DNA of 64,000 bases from Flavobacterium cupriresistens (GCF_020911925.1 NZ_CP087134.1:1860001-1924000); one strand, 5' to 3'. Positions 26,627 to 36,803 are shown, numbered from the stretch's first letter. The notes: a model not told the origin generated them from the letters alone. Program-made: numbers and translations.

Positions 26627-29221
26627 TTAGTTTTTCTTCTTAAACAACCCGTTCAACAAGTCGCCTGCTTTTTTGGTAACTTCCTGAGTCTTTTTCTCTT
26701 TTTCAGTTGCCGCAGCTTTCGTTGTATCTTTAGATTTTGTGTTTTTATTAATCAAATCCGTAAGAGCTGATGTACCTTTTTGGGTCAGTTTGTCTTTCTG
26801 TTGATTCACTAATTGAGTTGTCAAACTGGTAACGGCGCTTTTCATATCGGTTGTTACCTTCGGATTAGAGAAATTACCGGTAATCATGGCATTCACAGGA
26901 ATATTATCCAGTTTTGCGGCATCTGCAGGAGACATTTTAGCAATCAATGCGTTTGCTTCACTTCCTAAATATTTAGCCGGAACATCTAATTTTAGATTGT
27001 AATTCATAGTTTGGTCAAAACCGTGCGTTCCTCCAACTGTGATTTTGATATCCTGGTATTTAATGTCAAATGGTTTTACATTTACTTTTCCGTTTTCAAA
27101 AGTCAAAGCCATTTTCAAATCATTTAAATTCAATTTGCTTGCGTCAAGGAATTTGATGTTTGAAGTTAAGGAATTTAATACCGTAGAATTTTTAGCATTT
27201 AGTGTACTCGAAAGCAACTGCCCCAGTAAATCTCCCGAAATTGATTTTAAGTCCGGAGTTAATTCTTTGGCATCTAAATTTCCGTTTAGTTTAATCGTAG
27301 AATTTAATTTTCCGTTGATGATTCCTGCCAGAGGAGCAATTTTTTTCATCATGTCCAATTGCGTAAAAGTCTGAGCAATATCTACTTGATTAAAACCTAA
27401 ATTCATGTCAAAAGTAGGTACTTTGGATTTGGTGGAAACCGCTCCGTTTAATCCAATTGTTCCTCCGAAAATAGACGTTTTAAAGTTTTCTAAAGTTGCT
27501 TTTTCGTCTTTAACAATCAATCTTCCCGAAACATCTTTTAGTTTTAAATTATCGTATAAAACTGTAGTTGCTTTTGCGTTTAGGGTACAATTTAAAAACG
27601 CGGGAATCTTCATCGCTTCGGTAGGTTTTGCTTGCGTCGTGGCTGTTGCCGGCTCGCCCGAAGTCATGAAATCATCAACAGCAAGTTGGTTAGAACTCAT
27701 GTTGAAGTTTCCTCTAAGTTCTTGTTTTTTGAACATAAAACCATAGAAGTTTTCCAGAACTCCGTTGATGCTGATATCGCTTTTTCCTGTAGTAGCATCA
27801 AATTGTTTAAGGTTGATTTTACTTGGATTAAATTCGACCAAAGCCGTACTGATGTTCATTGATTTGTTGTTTTCATCCGTATACTTAAAACCGGATAAAC
27901 GCATTGTTCCTGCATTTTTGATGTTTTGATACTGGCTTTTCTCTACAGAAGCCATATCAAAATTGGTAGTTACATCTGCTTTTAAAATACCGGCCAAAGG
28001 TTTGTCTAATTTGATTGGATAGGCTTTTGAAAGGTTAGCCAAGTTAATCGTTCCTTTTAGAGCCGCATCTACAATCGGATTTACTGTTATGTTTTTTATA
28101 TTGGCTTTTGCGCTAAAAACATCCTGGTCAATTCTAAAAGAAAGTTTGTCTAAATTAACATAAGTGTCATTTAAAATCCCTGTTTCATTGATGATTTTGG
28201 TGTCAATTACAATGTTCTGAACCGATTTTGGCAAGTTCGGATATTGAAAAGAAGCATTGTTTGAGGCAATTGCAATATTGAATTTTGGTACCGTTGTCTC
28301 GGTTAATTCTCCTTTTGCAAAACCAGTGACAGTAAAGTCTCCCGTAGTTTTTACACCGTCTAAACCAGCAGCATAAGCAGAAGGAATTAAACCTAAGAAG
28401 TTCGTAAAGGAAGAAGTAGGTGTTTTAAATTTTAAATCATAAATCTGACCCGCTTCAACCATTTGAATGAATCCGTCAAATTCCAGTGGCAATTGGTTAA
28501 TTAAAGCTTTGTTTTCTTTAAAAGTGTATTTGCTTTTCTCTAAGTCAATGCCAAGAACAGCATCTAAAGTCAGAGATACTTTATTCATGAAATTGGTTTT
28601 ATCCATGTCTAAAGAAACTTTTGCAGTAGATTTGGTAGTCAAATCCAGTTTTGAGTTGGTGAAGTCACCAGTTCCTTCGTGATTTAAACTGTCAATTACC
28701 ATTTTAATCTTAGAACCCTGATCAATGTATCGAAAAGTAAAATTCTCGATTTTGTAGTTTTGAATTTTTAAAGCAAGAGGTTTTCCGGCTTCTGTTTTTT
28801 CTGTTTTTTCTTTGTTTTTTAAAGCAATATCAAAGTTCCCGACTCCGTCTTTGTTAAAAATAATATTGATTAAACCATTTTCAGAACTAATTCCCTCGAT
28901 GTTTAAAGGTTCCTCTTTTCCTTTGAAAAGTTCTTTGATGCTCATCTTTAGATTTAATTTACCTAATGATACCAAAGTGTCTCCTTCAAAAGGGGCTTTG
29001 TTGATGATAACTAATTTATCAATTCCAACAGTGGCATTCGGAAAGTTTCGGAACAAACTTAAATCAGCATCTGCAAAACTCACTTTGGCGTCTACACTTT
29101 CGTTAATGGCTTCGGAGATTTTTGCTTTAATCTGATCTTTAAAAAAGTAGGGAATGGCGAATAAGGCGGCAATAAATACCACGAGGACAATGGCTGAGAT
29201 TTTTAAAATTTTCTTCAACAT
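26627..29221 (-). CDS. AsmA family protein
   Basis: 864 residues. A single N-terminal membrane helix (ILKISAIVLVVFIAALFAIP) is followed by the AsmA N-terminal domain (ADADLSLFRNFPNATVGIDK) and a long repetitive beta-rich region, ending in a charged low-complexity tail (about 810-864). AsmA-like proteins are bridge-like proteins implicated in phospholipid traffic and outer membrane homeostasis. That role is inferred from the family. Monocistronic; large gap upstream. Confidence 0.85.
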   Translation of the reverse strand: MLKKILKISAIVLVVFIAALFAIPYFFKDQIKAKISEAINESVDAKVSFADADLSLFRNFPNATVGIDKLVIINKAPFEGDTLVSLGKLNLKMSIKELFKGKEEPLNIEGISSENGLINIIFNKDGVGNFDIALKNKEKTEKTEAGKPLALKIQNYKIENFTFRYIDQGSKIKMVIDSLNHEGTGDFTNSKLDLTTKSTAKVSLDMDKTNFMNKVSLTLDAVLGIDLEKSKYTFKENKALINQLPLEFDGFIQMVEAGQIYDLKFKTPTSSFTNFLGLIPSAYAAGLDGVKTTGDFTVTGFAKGELTETTVPKFNIAIASNNASFQYPNLPKSVQNIVIDTKIINETGILNDTYVNLDKLSFRIDQDVFSAKANIKNITVNPIVDAALKGTINLANLSKAYPIKLDKPLAGILKADVTTNFDMASVEKSQYQNIKNAGTMRLSGFKYTDENNKSMNISTALVEFNPSKINLKQFDATTGKSDISINGVLENFYGFMFKKQELRGNFNMSSNQLAVDDFMTSGEPATATTQAKPTEAMKIPAFLNCTLNAKATTVLYDNLKLKDVSGRLIVKDEKATLENFKTSIFGGTIGLNGAVSTKSKVPTFDMNLGFNQVDIAQTFTQLDMMKKIAPLAGIINGKLNSTIKLNGNLDAKELTPDLKSISGDLLGQLLSSTLNAKNSTVLNSLTSNIKFLDASKLNLNDLKMALTFENGKVNVKPFDIKYQDIKITVGGTHGFDQTMNYNLKLDVPAKYLGSEANALIAKMSPADAAKLDNIPVNAMITGNFSNPKVTTDMKSAVTSLTTQLVNQQKDKLTQKGTSALTDLINKNTKSKDTTKAAATEKEKKTQEVTKKAGDLLNGLFKKKN

Positions 29222-29325
29222 AATTAATTGTAAGTTTGAGGTTTACGATTCTGATTTGAGATGTACTATACTTGCAAAAATAGACTTTTATACTTGAGTT
29301 TATTTGAAAATTTTCATAAAAAACA

Positions 29326-29365
29326 ATAGCCTGCCGTCGATCGAATTTCGATTAAGGCAAGCTAT
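29326..29365 (-). terminator. Hairpin upstream of the AsmA gene
   Basis: ATAGCCTGCC and GGCAAGCTAT form a stem with one mismatch. Reading on the minus strand it is followed by a T-rich tract, so it may be a second terminator for sppA transcripts. The 547-bp gap 29222-29768 holds this hairpin, the one at 29517 and no gene that I can see. Confidence 0.5.
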
Positions 29366-29516
29366 CAAAAAAAAATAAATTAATTTTCTATGTTTTTAAT
29401 ACTTTATCAAGGGCTGATTTTGATCTTACTAGGATGCTGTAATTTTCGGCTAAAATAGATAAGATGACAGGTTAAAGATGTTAAGTAGAAATTAACTTTT
29501 GGTTAATTAAAATAAA

Positions 29517-29547
29517 CAACCCGCCTGAGTTTGTCTCAGACGGGTTG
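29517..29547 (-). terminator. Hairpin terminator downstream of sppA
   Basis: CAACCCGCCTGAG pairs with CTCAGACGGGTTG (one mismatch) around a five-base loop. Confidence 0.6.
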
Positions 29548-29768
29548 TGTTGATTTTTATTCTTTTTGACCTTGCTTGCAAAAAATGGAATTACTACTGT
29601 TTAATATGTAGAAAGATAGATTCAAAAATAATGCTCAGAGATGTTTCAGGAAAATCACCTTTCTTTTTCGAATAGTCTATGTGATTTATTTTAAGTGAAA
29701 CGTCTTTTTGAGACTATGCAAACTATGATTCTATGTGTTGAAAAATGAATATATGCAACAAGTTTCTT

Positions 29769-31526
29769 TTATTGAATGTTGATTCCGTAAGGCAACATAG
29801 CCTGAACTCCTTTTTGTTTTTGGAATCTTTTTACCTGTTCTAAAATCCTGTAATTTTCCTCACCAATTTCTTCTTTTATGAAAGCTTCTTTTGATTTTGC
29901 AAAAGGCAGGCCGGATAATAAATCGTCAAATGATTTTTCGTACTCCGGATAATTCTGTGTGCTGTATGATTTTATTTTAGCAATTTTAGCAGCTTCTGCA
30001 ATAGCGGCGTTTAGTCCGCCAATTTGGTCAACCAAACCAATTTTTATAGCCTCACTACCGGACCACACTCTTCCCTGAGCGATCGCATCTACCTGAGCAA
30101 AAGTCATTTTTCTACCCTCAGCTACGCGTGTTACAAAAGTTTTATAGATGTTTTCTACACCTTCTAAGGTAAAGGCTTTAAAGTTTTCGTCTAATGGCAC
30201 AAACGGACTGTAATTGGCTGAATTTTCGTGTGTTTTTACTTGTTCAGTATTAATTCCTAATTTAGTCGCTAAGGGCGTAAAATTGGGTAATACTCCAAAA
30301 ACTCCAATCGAACCGGTTATTGTATTGCTCTCAGCAAAAATTTTATTTGCGTTACAAGCAATGTAATATCCGCCGGATGCCGCGTAATTACCCATAGATA
30401 CTACAATAGGTTTTACTTTTTTGGTAATTTCAATTTCTCTCCAGATCAAATCAGAAGTCAAAGCACTTCCGCCCGGACTGTCAATTCTAAGAACAATAGC
30501 TTTAACGTCTTTGTTTTTTCGGGCTTCCTGCAAAGAACGACGCATGGATCCTTCACCAATTACCGTAACATCACCTTCGCCGCTTTGAATTTCGCCTTGA
30601 GCGTAAATAATAGCAATCTGATCACTAGAGGTATTCGCTAAAGCTGTTGTAATGTTATTTTGTGTGTAGTCTAAGATCGAGATTTTGTTGTACTCTTCAT
30701 CATCAGCAACTTTTAATGCTTTTTTGATGGCATTATGGTAAACATCTTCATAAGCGATAATGTCAACTAAATGTTGTGCTTTGGCCATTTCCGGTGTTCT
30801 TGCTAAGAGACCGTTTGCAATTTCATTTAGTTTGGCTACCGGTATATTTCTGCTTTTTGAGATGTCGTTAGAAACCGTTGACCAGATCGAATTTAAAAGA
30901 GCGGTTACTTGCTCTCTGTTAGCATCGCTCATTTTGTTTTCTAAAAAGGGTTCAACAGCACTTTTGTATTTTCCGTGGCGTATCACTTCCATGTGAATAC
31001 CGGATTTGTCCTGAAAATCTTTAAAAAACATGATTTCAGACGAAAGACCTTTAAAATCTAAATCTCCCGCAGGGTTTAGATAAACCGTATTGGCAACGGA
31101 GTTTAAATAATATTCTTTTTGAGAGTAAGTATTAGCATAAGCCCAAACAAATTTACCTGACTTTTTAAATTTTTCAAGCGCATTCCTTAAATCTTTACAT
31201 TGCGCAAGTCCCAACGAAGATTGATCGTTTAAGATTGAAATACCTTTAATATTATCGTCAGCTTCAGCGGCTTCAATGGCGTTAATAACATCACTTAAAC
31301 CAACATCTTTTTGGTCTGAAAAAACGGTAACCCAAGGGTCTTTGTATTTTCCGGCATAGTCATTTCTGATTTTTCTCAGATCTAATTCGATAACAGAATC
31401 AGCTTTGGCAGAAACGGTTTCGCTTCCTCCAAAAATAGCTCCAATTAGAAGTACTCCAAAAAAGAATAGCATAATGAATACAAAAATACCAATCACAGTG
31501 GCAATTACATTTCCTAGAAATTTCAT
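29769..31526 (-). CDS. sppA: Signal peptide peptidase SppA, 67-kDa type
   Basis: 585 residues with an N-terminal membrane anchor (about 8-32) and two S49 domains. The catalytic Lys188 is in RHGKYKSAVEPF of the first half, and the nucleophile Ser384 is in GNYAASGGYY of the second, as in the E. coli tetramer. It degrades cleaved signal peptides in the membrane. Divergent from folK with 136 bp between; a TATATTTG element (31615-31622) serves as a possible -7 box. Confidence 0.94.
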   Translation of the reverse strand: MKFLGNVIATVIGIFVFIMLFFFGVLLIGAIFGGSETVSAKADSVIELDLRKIRNDYAGKYKDPWVTVFSDQKDVGLSDVINAIEAAEADDNIKGISILNDQSSLGLAQCKDLRNALEKFKKSGKFVWAYANTYSQKEYYLNSVANTVYLNPAGDLDFKGLSSEIMFFKDFQDKSGIHMEVIRHGKYKSAVEPFLENKMSDANREQVTALLNSIWSTVSNDISKSRNIPVAKLNEIANGLLARTPEMAKAQHLVDIIAYEDVYHNAIKKALKVADDEEYNKISILDYTQNNITTALANTSSDQIAIIYAQGEIQSGEGDVTVIGEGSMRRSLQEARKNKDVKAIVLRIDSPGGSALTSDLIWREIEITKKVKPIVVSMGNYAASGGYYIACNANKIFAESNTITGSIGVFGVLPNFTPLATKLGINTEQVKTHENSANYSPFVPLDENFKAFTLEGVENIYKTFVTRVAEGRKMTFAQVDAIAQGRVWSGSEAIKIGLVDQIGGLNAAIAEAAKIAKIKSYSTQNYPEYEKSFDDLLSGLPFAKSKEAFIKEEIGEENYRILEQVKRFQKQKGVQAMLPYGINIQ

Positions 31527-31614
31527 AAATATGTTTTTTTAATAAGTAGCGATAAGAGGCAATATGTTACAAGTTTTAAAAACAAGTTCTGAATTAAATT
31601 GAGAACTCGTTTTA

Positions 31615-31622
31615 CAAATATA
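31615..31622 (-). promoter_or_regulatory. -7 promoter element of sppA
   Basis: TATATTTG on the minus strand, 88 bases before the ATG. No -33 element at standard spacing. Confidence 0.35.
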
Positions 31623-31662
31623 TTGTTAATTCTAAAATAGTTTTAGTTAATTTGCATTTATT

Positions 31663-32793
31663 ATGAAATCACAGCATCAGGTCGTATTATCTATAGGAAG
31701 TAACGAAGGAAATCGTTTAGCAAACATCGAAGATTGTATTCGTTTGATACATCAGGAAGTAGGGACCATAATTCAGGTTTCAAAGCTATATGAAACACCT
31801 GCCTGGGGTTTTGAAAGTGATGCTTTTTATAATTGTGCTCTTATTTTACACACCAATGCTTCTGCACAGAAAGTACTTAATCAGGTGCTGAAAGTAGAAA
31901 AACAATTAGGACGCATCCGTGGAAATCAGGAAGGATATCAAGCCCGTACGATTGACATTGATCTGATTGTTTTTGACGATGAAATTATTGAGTCGGAAAA
32001 ACTTCAGATTCCGCACCCGTTAATGCAAAACAGAAAATTTGTATTGCTGCCCATGCAGGATTTGAAATTAGATTGGAAACATCCTGTTTTTCAGAAAACC
32101 ATATCCGAATTAATTGCAATTACACCGGACGATAGTGTTTGTACTGTTGTTCAGGATTTGAAAAACCCGTTGGGAGATATTCCGCTTGAGAAGTTTAATT
32201 ATATTGCTTTTGAAGGCAATATCGGGGCAGGAAAAACGACTTTATCACATAAAATAGCGGAAGATTTTAATGCTAAAACCGTTTTAGAACGTTTTGCAGA
32301 CAATCCGTTTTTGCCTAAGTTTTATAAAGATCAAAACCGATATGCTTTTCCGTTAGAGATGTCTTTTCTGGCAGACCGATACCAGCAGCTATCAGATGAT
32401 TTGGCTCAATTTGATTTGTTTAAAGATTTTGTGGTAGCCGATTACCATATTTTTAAATCGCTGATTTTTGCCAAAATCACACTTGCTGAAGATGAATATC
32501 GTTTGTACAGAAACTTATTTGATATTATCTACAAAGAAATGCAAAAGCCCGATTTGTATGTGTATTTGTATCAGAATACAGGCCGATTGCTGGAAAATAT
32601 CAAACGACGCGGACGAAATTATGAACAAAATATTTCGGCCGAATATTTAGATAAAATCAATACCGGTTACTTGGATTATATTAAATCACAAACAGATTTA
32701 AATGTTCTGATTATTGATGTCTCAGACCGTGATTTTGTAAAAAAACACGAAGACTACCTTTTTATTCTCGATGAAATACGCAAGAAGATCTAA
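31663..32793 (+). CDS. folK: Fusion of HPPK (FolK) and deoxynucleoside kinase
   Basis: 376 residues in one uninterrupted frame. Residues about 1-160 are 6-hydroxymethyl-7,8-dihydropterin pyrophosphokinase (LSIGSNEGNRLANIEDCI; RTIDIDLIVFDDEII; IPHPLMQNRKFVLLP), the folate pathway step before dihydropteroate synthase. Residues about 175-376 are a deoxynucleoside kinase with P-loop GNIGAGKT starting at Gly185 and the DRxQQ-type motif ADRYQQLSDD. The junction is at KNPLGDIPLEKFNY. The fusion occurs in other Bacteroidota and links folate and deoxynucleotide salvage in one protein. Confidence 0.92.
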   Translation: MKSQHQVVLSIGSNEGNRLANIEDCIRLIHQEVGTIIQVSKLYETPAWGFESDAFYNCALILHTNASAQKVLNQVLKVEKQLGRIRGNQEGYQARTIDIDLIVFDDEIIESEKLQIPHPLMQNRKFVLLPMQDLKLDWKHPVFQKTISELIAITPDDSVCTVVQDLKNPLGDIPLEKFNYIAFEGNIGAGKTTLSHKIAEDFNAKTVLERFADNPFLPKFYKDQNRYAFPLEMSFLADRYQQLSDDLAQFDLFKDFVVADYHIFKSLIFAKITLAEDEYRLYRNLFDIIYKEMQKPDLYVYLYQNTGRLLENIKRRGRNYEQNISAEYLDKINTGYLDYIKSQTDLNVLIIDVSDRDFVKKHEDYLFILDEIRKKI

Positions 32794-32799
32794 AATTAG

Positions 32800-32906
32800 A
32801 TAATGTGGCAATTTGATAATTTGATAATTATTCTGAACGTGGTAAACAGGGCAATTATCCAATTAACACATTTTCAAATTAACACATTATCAAATTGCCA
32901 CATTAT
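32800..32906. repeat. 21-bp perfect inverted repeat between folK and TrmH-like gene
   Basis: The arms at 32800-32820 and 32886-32906 are exact complements containing AATGTGGCAATTTGATAAT. Inner copies of the word AATTTGATAATT make a nested structure. The element starts six bases after the folK stop and ends one base before the stop codon of the convergent gene. Confidence 0.85.
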
Positions 32907-33449
32907 CTATTTCGGCCAGCTAAGTTTTTGGAACAAATCCCAGACTACAATTCCGGCACTTACAGAAATGTTTAAAGAGTGTTTGGTTCCCAATTGCGGA
33001 ATTTCGATGCAGCCATCGCAAAGAGCAACAGCTTCCTGAGCAACTCCGTAAACTTCATTTCCGAAAACCAAGGCGTATTTTTGATCTTTCTTTACTTCAA
33101 AATCCTGAAGAAAAACAGAGCTTTCTACTTGTTCGATGGCAAGCGTCAGTACGTTTTCTTTCTTTAAGTTTTCAATAACCTCCAATACATTTTCATGATG
33201 TTCCCAAGCTACAGTTTCGGTAGCGCCAAGAGCGGTTTTGTGAATTTCTTTGTTGGGAGGAGTAGCGGTAATACCACACAGGATTATTTTTTCAATCAAA
33301 AAAGCATCAGCGGTTCTGAATACAGATCCTATATTGTGTAAACTGCGAATATCATCCAATACTAAAATCAGCGGTGTTTTTTTGGATTCTTTAAAATCTT
33401 CAATTGATTTTCGGTCTAGTTCACTATTTTCAAGTTTTCTCATTTGCAT
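32907..33449 (-). CDS. RNA methyltransferase, SpoU/TrmH family
   Basis: 180 residues. SPOUT motifs are visible: LVLDDIRSLHNIGSVFRTAD (motif 1), LVFGNEVYGV (motif 2) and IPQLGTKHSLNISVSAG (motif 3, knot). It should 2'-O-methylate a ribose of tRNA or rRNA with SAM. The length is close to TrmL/TrmH-minimal forms, and the exact target nucleotide is not predictable. The stop abuts the 21-bp inverted repeat. Confidence 0.9.
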   Translation of the reverse strand: MQMRKLENSELDRKSIEDFKESKKTPLILVLDDIRSLHNIGSVFRTADAFLIEKIILCGITATPPNKEIHKTALGATETVAWEHHENVLEVIENLKKENVLTLAIEQVESSVFLQDFEVKKDQKYALVFGNEVYGVAQEAVALCDGCIEIPQLGTKHSLNISVSAGIVVWDLFQKLSWPK

Positions 33450-33463
33450 TGCATTCAGGTCAT

Positions 33464-33495
33464 AAAAAAAGCCTCCAAAGATAAGGAAGCTTTTT
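33464..33495 (-). terminator. Terminator of the DUF1573 gene
   Basis: AAAAAAGCCTCC and GGAAGCTTTTT pair (one mismatch). It lies downstream of DUF1573 on the minus strand and upstream of the methyltransferase start. Confidence 0.7.
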
Positions 33496-33520
33496 CGATT
33501 ATTTTAAATTGTTTTTCAGA

Positions 33521-33940
33521 TTAGCTTTTAACCGGATCTGGTAAAACAGTACCTTTAATGGTAAGTACTTTTGTTGGTTGTCCTTCAGCATTAGAAGTAA
33601 CCGTTACCGTTTTTGTAAAAGCACCAACTCTGTCAGTAGCATATTTTACACCGATAGTACCTTTTGCACCCGGAGCGATTGGCTCTTTTGGTGAAGTTGG
33701 TACCGTACAACCACAAGATCCTTGTGTGTTCGTAATGATAAGTGGCTTGCTTCCGTTGTTTACAAAAACAAACTCACGTTTTCCATCTGCATTGTGAGCG
33801 ATAGTTCCGTAGTCAATTGTTTCAGTTTCGAAAGCCATTCCAGCTCCTTCAACTTTAGCTGCTTTTTTCTTAGTACTTTGAGCGTTAGAAGCTGTAATTC
33901 CAACTACAGTCAACATTGCGATTAAAATTATTTTTTTCAT
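33521..33940 (-). CDS. DUF1573 domain-containing secreted protein
   Basis: 139 residues. A signal peptide ends at about residue 20 (SNAQ). One DUF1573 Ig-like domain follows: FETETIDYGTIAHNADGKR, FVNNGSKPLIITN, and the Cys-containing GSCGCTVPT. Family members are small periplasmic or secreted beta-sandwich proteins of unknown function, common in Bacteroidota. Divergent from mutS. Confidence 0.9.
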   Translation of the reverse strand: MKKIILIAMLTVVGITASNAQSTKKKAAKVEGAGMAFETETIDYGTIAHNADGKREFVFVNNGSKPLIITNTQGSCGCTVPTSPKEPIAPGAKGTIGVKYATDRVGAFTKTVTVTSNAEGQPTKVLTIKGTVLPDPVKS

Positions 33941-33968
33941 CTTTTTTAGGGTCTTATTTAATTAGTAA

Positions 33969-33976
33969 CAAATCTA
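33969..33976 (-). promoter_or_regulatory. -7 promoter element of DUF1573
   Basis: TAGATTTG on the minus strand, 28 bases before the ATG. Confidence 0.4.
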
Positions 33977-34100
33977 GATAAAATTCTTATATGTGCGCTT
34001 AAAAAAAGCTTAAAATATTTTAATTTTTGAAGCTCTTCGATATTTCTTTAAAATAGCATAAATTCGCTGTCATAAATTTTTTCATTTAAAATACAATAAT

Positions 34101-36707
34101 TTGGCAGCGAAAGAGAAAGTGGTGAAGGAAACACCCTTAATGAAACAGTACAATGAAATCAAGAGAAAATATCCTGATGCCTGTTTGCTTTTCAGAGTAG
34201 GAGATTTCTACGAAACCTTTGGAGAAGACGCCATCAGAGCTTCTAAAATTCTGGGTATAACACTAACAAAAAGAGGTGCGGGTTCTGAAACCGAAACAGC
34301 TTTGGCAGGGTTTCCACACCATTCTATTAATACCTATTTGCCAAAATTAGTAAAGGCAGGACTTCGTGTAGCAATTTGCGATCAGTTGGAAGATCCTAAA
34401 ATGACTAAAACAATCGTGAAACGTGGCGTTACCGAATTGGTGACTCCGGGTGTTTCTTTAAACGATGAGGTTTTACAGTCAAAAACAAATAACTTTTTGG
34501 CCTCTGTTTATTTTGCTAAAAACAGTATCGGAGTTTCTTTTCTGGATGTTTCCACGGGTGAATTCTTAGCAGCGCAGGGAAATGCAGAGTATATTGATAA
34601 ATTATTGCAGAACTTTAGTCCAAGTGAGGTTTTAGTTCCAAAGAATAATAAAAATGATTTTAAGGAGGCTTTCGGAGAGACTTTTCATAGTTTTTATCTG
34701 GAAGACTGGATTTATAAAGAAGATTATGCTTTAGAGACCCTTACCAAGCATTTTCAAACCTCTTCACTAAAAGGTTTTGGGATTGAAGAGTTAAAAGAAG
34801 GGATTATTGCTTCGGGAGCGGTGTTGTATTATTTGTCGGAAACACAACACAACCGCGTACAGCATATCACAACAATTCAACGAATCGCAGAAGACGCTTA
34901 TGTTTGGATGGATCGTTTTACCATTCGAAATTTAGAATTATACCACAGTTATAACCCAAATGCAGTTACGCTTCTGGATGTTATTGACAGAACCCTTTCG
35001 CCAATGGGAGGACGTTTGTTGAAACGTTGGTTGGCACTTCCTTTAAAAGATAGTACTAAAATAAAAGACCGTCATGAAGTGGTTTCTTATTTGAAATTAA
35101 ATCAGGAAGTCCTGCAAGACATTCAGTATCAAATCAAACAGATTTCAGATTTGGAGCGTTTGATTTCAAAAATAGCAACAGGGAAAATTTCACCACGCGA
35201 GATTGTGTATCTTAAAGAATCGCTGGATGCTATCATTCCAATCAAAACTTTGGCACTTGATAGTCCTCAGGAAGCGGTAAAAGTAATTGGAGACAGTTTG
35301 CATGCCTGTGATTTGTTAAGAGAAAAAATTAAAACTACTTTAAATCAGGATGCGCCTGTTGCCGTGGCAAAAGGAAATGTAATTGCAAAAGGCATCAGTG
35401 AAGAATTAGATGATTTAAGAGCGATTTCAACCTCCGGAAAAGAATATTTAGAAGGTATTGAAAAAAGAGAATCAGAGCGCACAGGAATTTCTTCGTTGAA
35501 GATTTCATTCAATAATGTTTTCGGATATTATATTGAAGTTCGAAATACACATAAAGATAAAGTGCCGACAGAATGGATTCGTAAACAAACCTTGGTAAAT
35601 GCAGAGCGTTATATTACCGAAGAATTAAAAGAATACGAAACAAAGATCTTAGGTGCAGAAGAGAAGATTCATAAAATCGAAACGGATCTTTTTGAGAAGT
35701 TGGTTTCCTGGATTTCGACTTATATAAAGCCGGTTCAGATGAATGCTTATTTGGTGGCGCAATTAGATTGTTTGTGTTCGTTTACGCAACTTGCTATAGA
35801 GAATCAGTATGTATGTCCTGAAATTGATGAGACTTTTGAGTTGGAAATTAAGAACGGTAGGCATCCGGTTATCGAGAAACAATTACCGGTTGGAACGCCT
35901 TATATAGCCAATGATGTTTTCTTAGACAGAGAAACACAACAGCTTATTATGATTACGGGACCCAATATGTCTGGTAAGTCGGCTATTTTGAGACAAACGG
36001 CTTTGATTGTATTGCTGGCTCAAATGGGAAGTTTTGTTCCGGCAGACAGTGTGAGAATGGGGATCGTGGATAAAATTTTTACCAGAGTAGGAGCATCGGA
36101 TAATATTTCGATGGGAGAATCGACTTTTATGGTAGAGATGAATGAGACGGCTTCTATTTTGAATAATATTTCAGATCGTAGTTTGGTGTTGCTTGATGAA
36201 ATTGGTAGAGGAACCAGTACGTATGATGGTATTTCTATTGCGTGGGCCATTGCAGAGTTTTTGCATGAGCATCCGGCAAGACCAAAAACGTTATTTGCGA
36301 CGCATTACCACGAGCTAAATGAAATGACGGAATCATTGCCGAGGATTCAGAATTATAATGTGGCAGTAAAAGAATTAAAAGATACCGTTCTTTTTGTTAG
36401 AAAGCTTGTAAAAGGCGGTAGCGCACATAGTTTTGGTATTCATGTAGCGAAAATGGCGGGAATGCCGCAAATTGTTATTTTGAAAGCGCAGAAGTTATTG
36501 AAGAAATTAGAGAAGAATCATTCCAGCGATGCTTTAAACGGAATCAAATCCGGAGAAGAAGAAATGCAAATGAGTTTCTTTAATTTAGATGATCCTTTGT
36601 TAGAAGAGATAAAAGAAGAAATTATGGGGCTTGATATCAACGCGATCACACCGGTTGAAGCGTTAATGAAGCTTAATGAGATTAAAAGAATGTTAGTGAA
36701 AAAATAA
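34101..36707 (+). CDS. mutS: DNA mismatch repair protein MutS
   Basis: 868 residues from a TTG start that gives the usual flavobacterial N-terminus (AAKEKVVKETPLMKQYNEIK). The mismatch-recognition Phe-X-Glu is in GDFYETFGEDA. The ATPase domain has ITGPNMSGKSAILRQ (about 618-632) and DEIGRGTSTYDG. It recognises mispaired bases and starts repair with MutL. The next in-frame ATG (at KETPLM) would remove 14 residues but keep all domains. Confidence 0.97.
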   Translation: MAAKEKVVKETPLMKQYNEIKRKYPDACLLFRVGDFYETFGEDAIRASKILGITLTKRGAGSETETALAGFPHHSINTYLPKLVKAGLRVAICDQLEDPKMTKTIVKRGVTELVTPGVSLNDEVLQSKTNNFLASVYFAKNSIGVSFLDVSTGEFLAAQGNAEYIDKLLQNFSPSEVLVPKNNKNDFKEAFGETFHSFYLEDWIYKEDYALETLTKHFQTSSLKGFGIEELKEGIIASGAVLYYLSETQHNRVQHITTIQRIAEDAYVWMDRFTIRNLELYHSYNPNAVTLLDVIDRTLSPMGGRLLKRWLALPLKDSTKIKDRHEVVSYLKLNQEVLQDIQYQIKQISDLERLISKIATGKISPREIVYLKESLDAIIPIKTLALDSPQEAVKVIGDSLHACDLLREKIKTTLNQDAPVAVAKGNVIAKGISEELDDLRAISTSGKEYLEGIEKRESERTGISSLKISFNNVFGYYIEVRNTHKDKVPTEWIRKQTLVNAERYITEELKEYETKILGAEEKIHKIETDLFEKLVSWISTYIKPVQMNAYLVAQLDCLCSFTQLAIENQYVCPEIDETFELEIKNGRHPVIEKQLPVGTPYIANDVFLDRETQQLIMITGPNMSGKSAILRQTALIVLLAQMGSFVPADSVRMGIVDKIFTRVGASDNISMGESTFMVEMNETASILNNISDRSLVLLDEIGRGTSTYDGISIAWAIAEFLHEHPARPKTLFATHYHELNEMTESLPRIQNYNVAVKELKDTVLFVRKLVKGGSAHSFGIHVAKMAGMPQIVILKAQKLLKKLEKNHSSDALNGIKSGEEEMQMSFFNLDDPLLEEIKEEIMGLDINAITPVEALMKLNEIKRMLVKK

Positions 36708-36773
36708 TTTCATATTTAAAGATTAGGTTATCAGAAAGTTATAAAATAAGTGAAAAATATTTTCAAAAAACGC

Positions 36774-36803
36774 TTGTATAACTCAATAAATGTCCTAAAT
36801 TTG
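36774..36803 (+). promoter_or_regulatory. Promoter of the tRNA-Gly/tRNA-Leu unit
   Basis: TTG (36774-36776), 19 bases, TAAATTTG (36796-36803): a textbook flavobacterial promoter. A perfect 11-bp hairpin, AACCGCAATAC at 36805-36815 with its complement at 36828-36838, begins one base after the -7 box, so it should form the very 5' end of the transcript. Confidence 0.65.
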
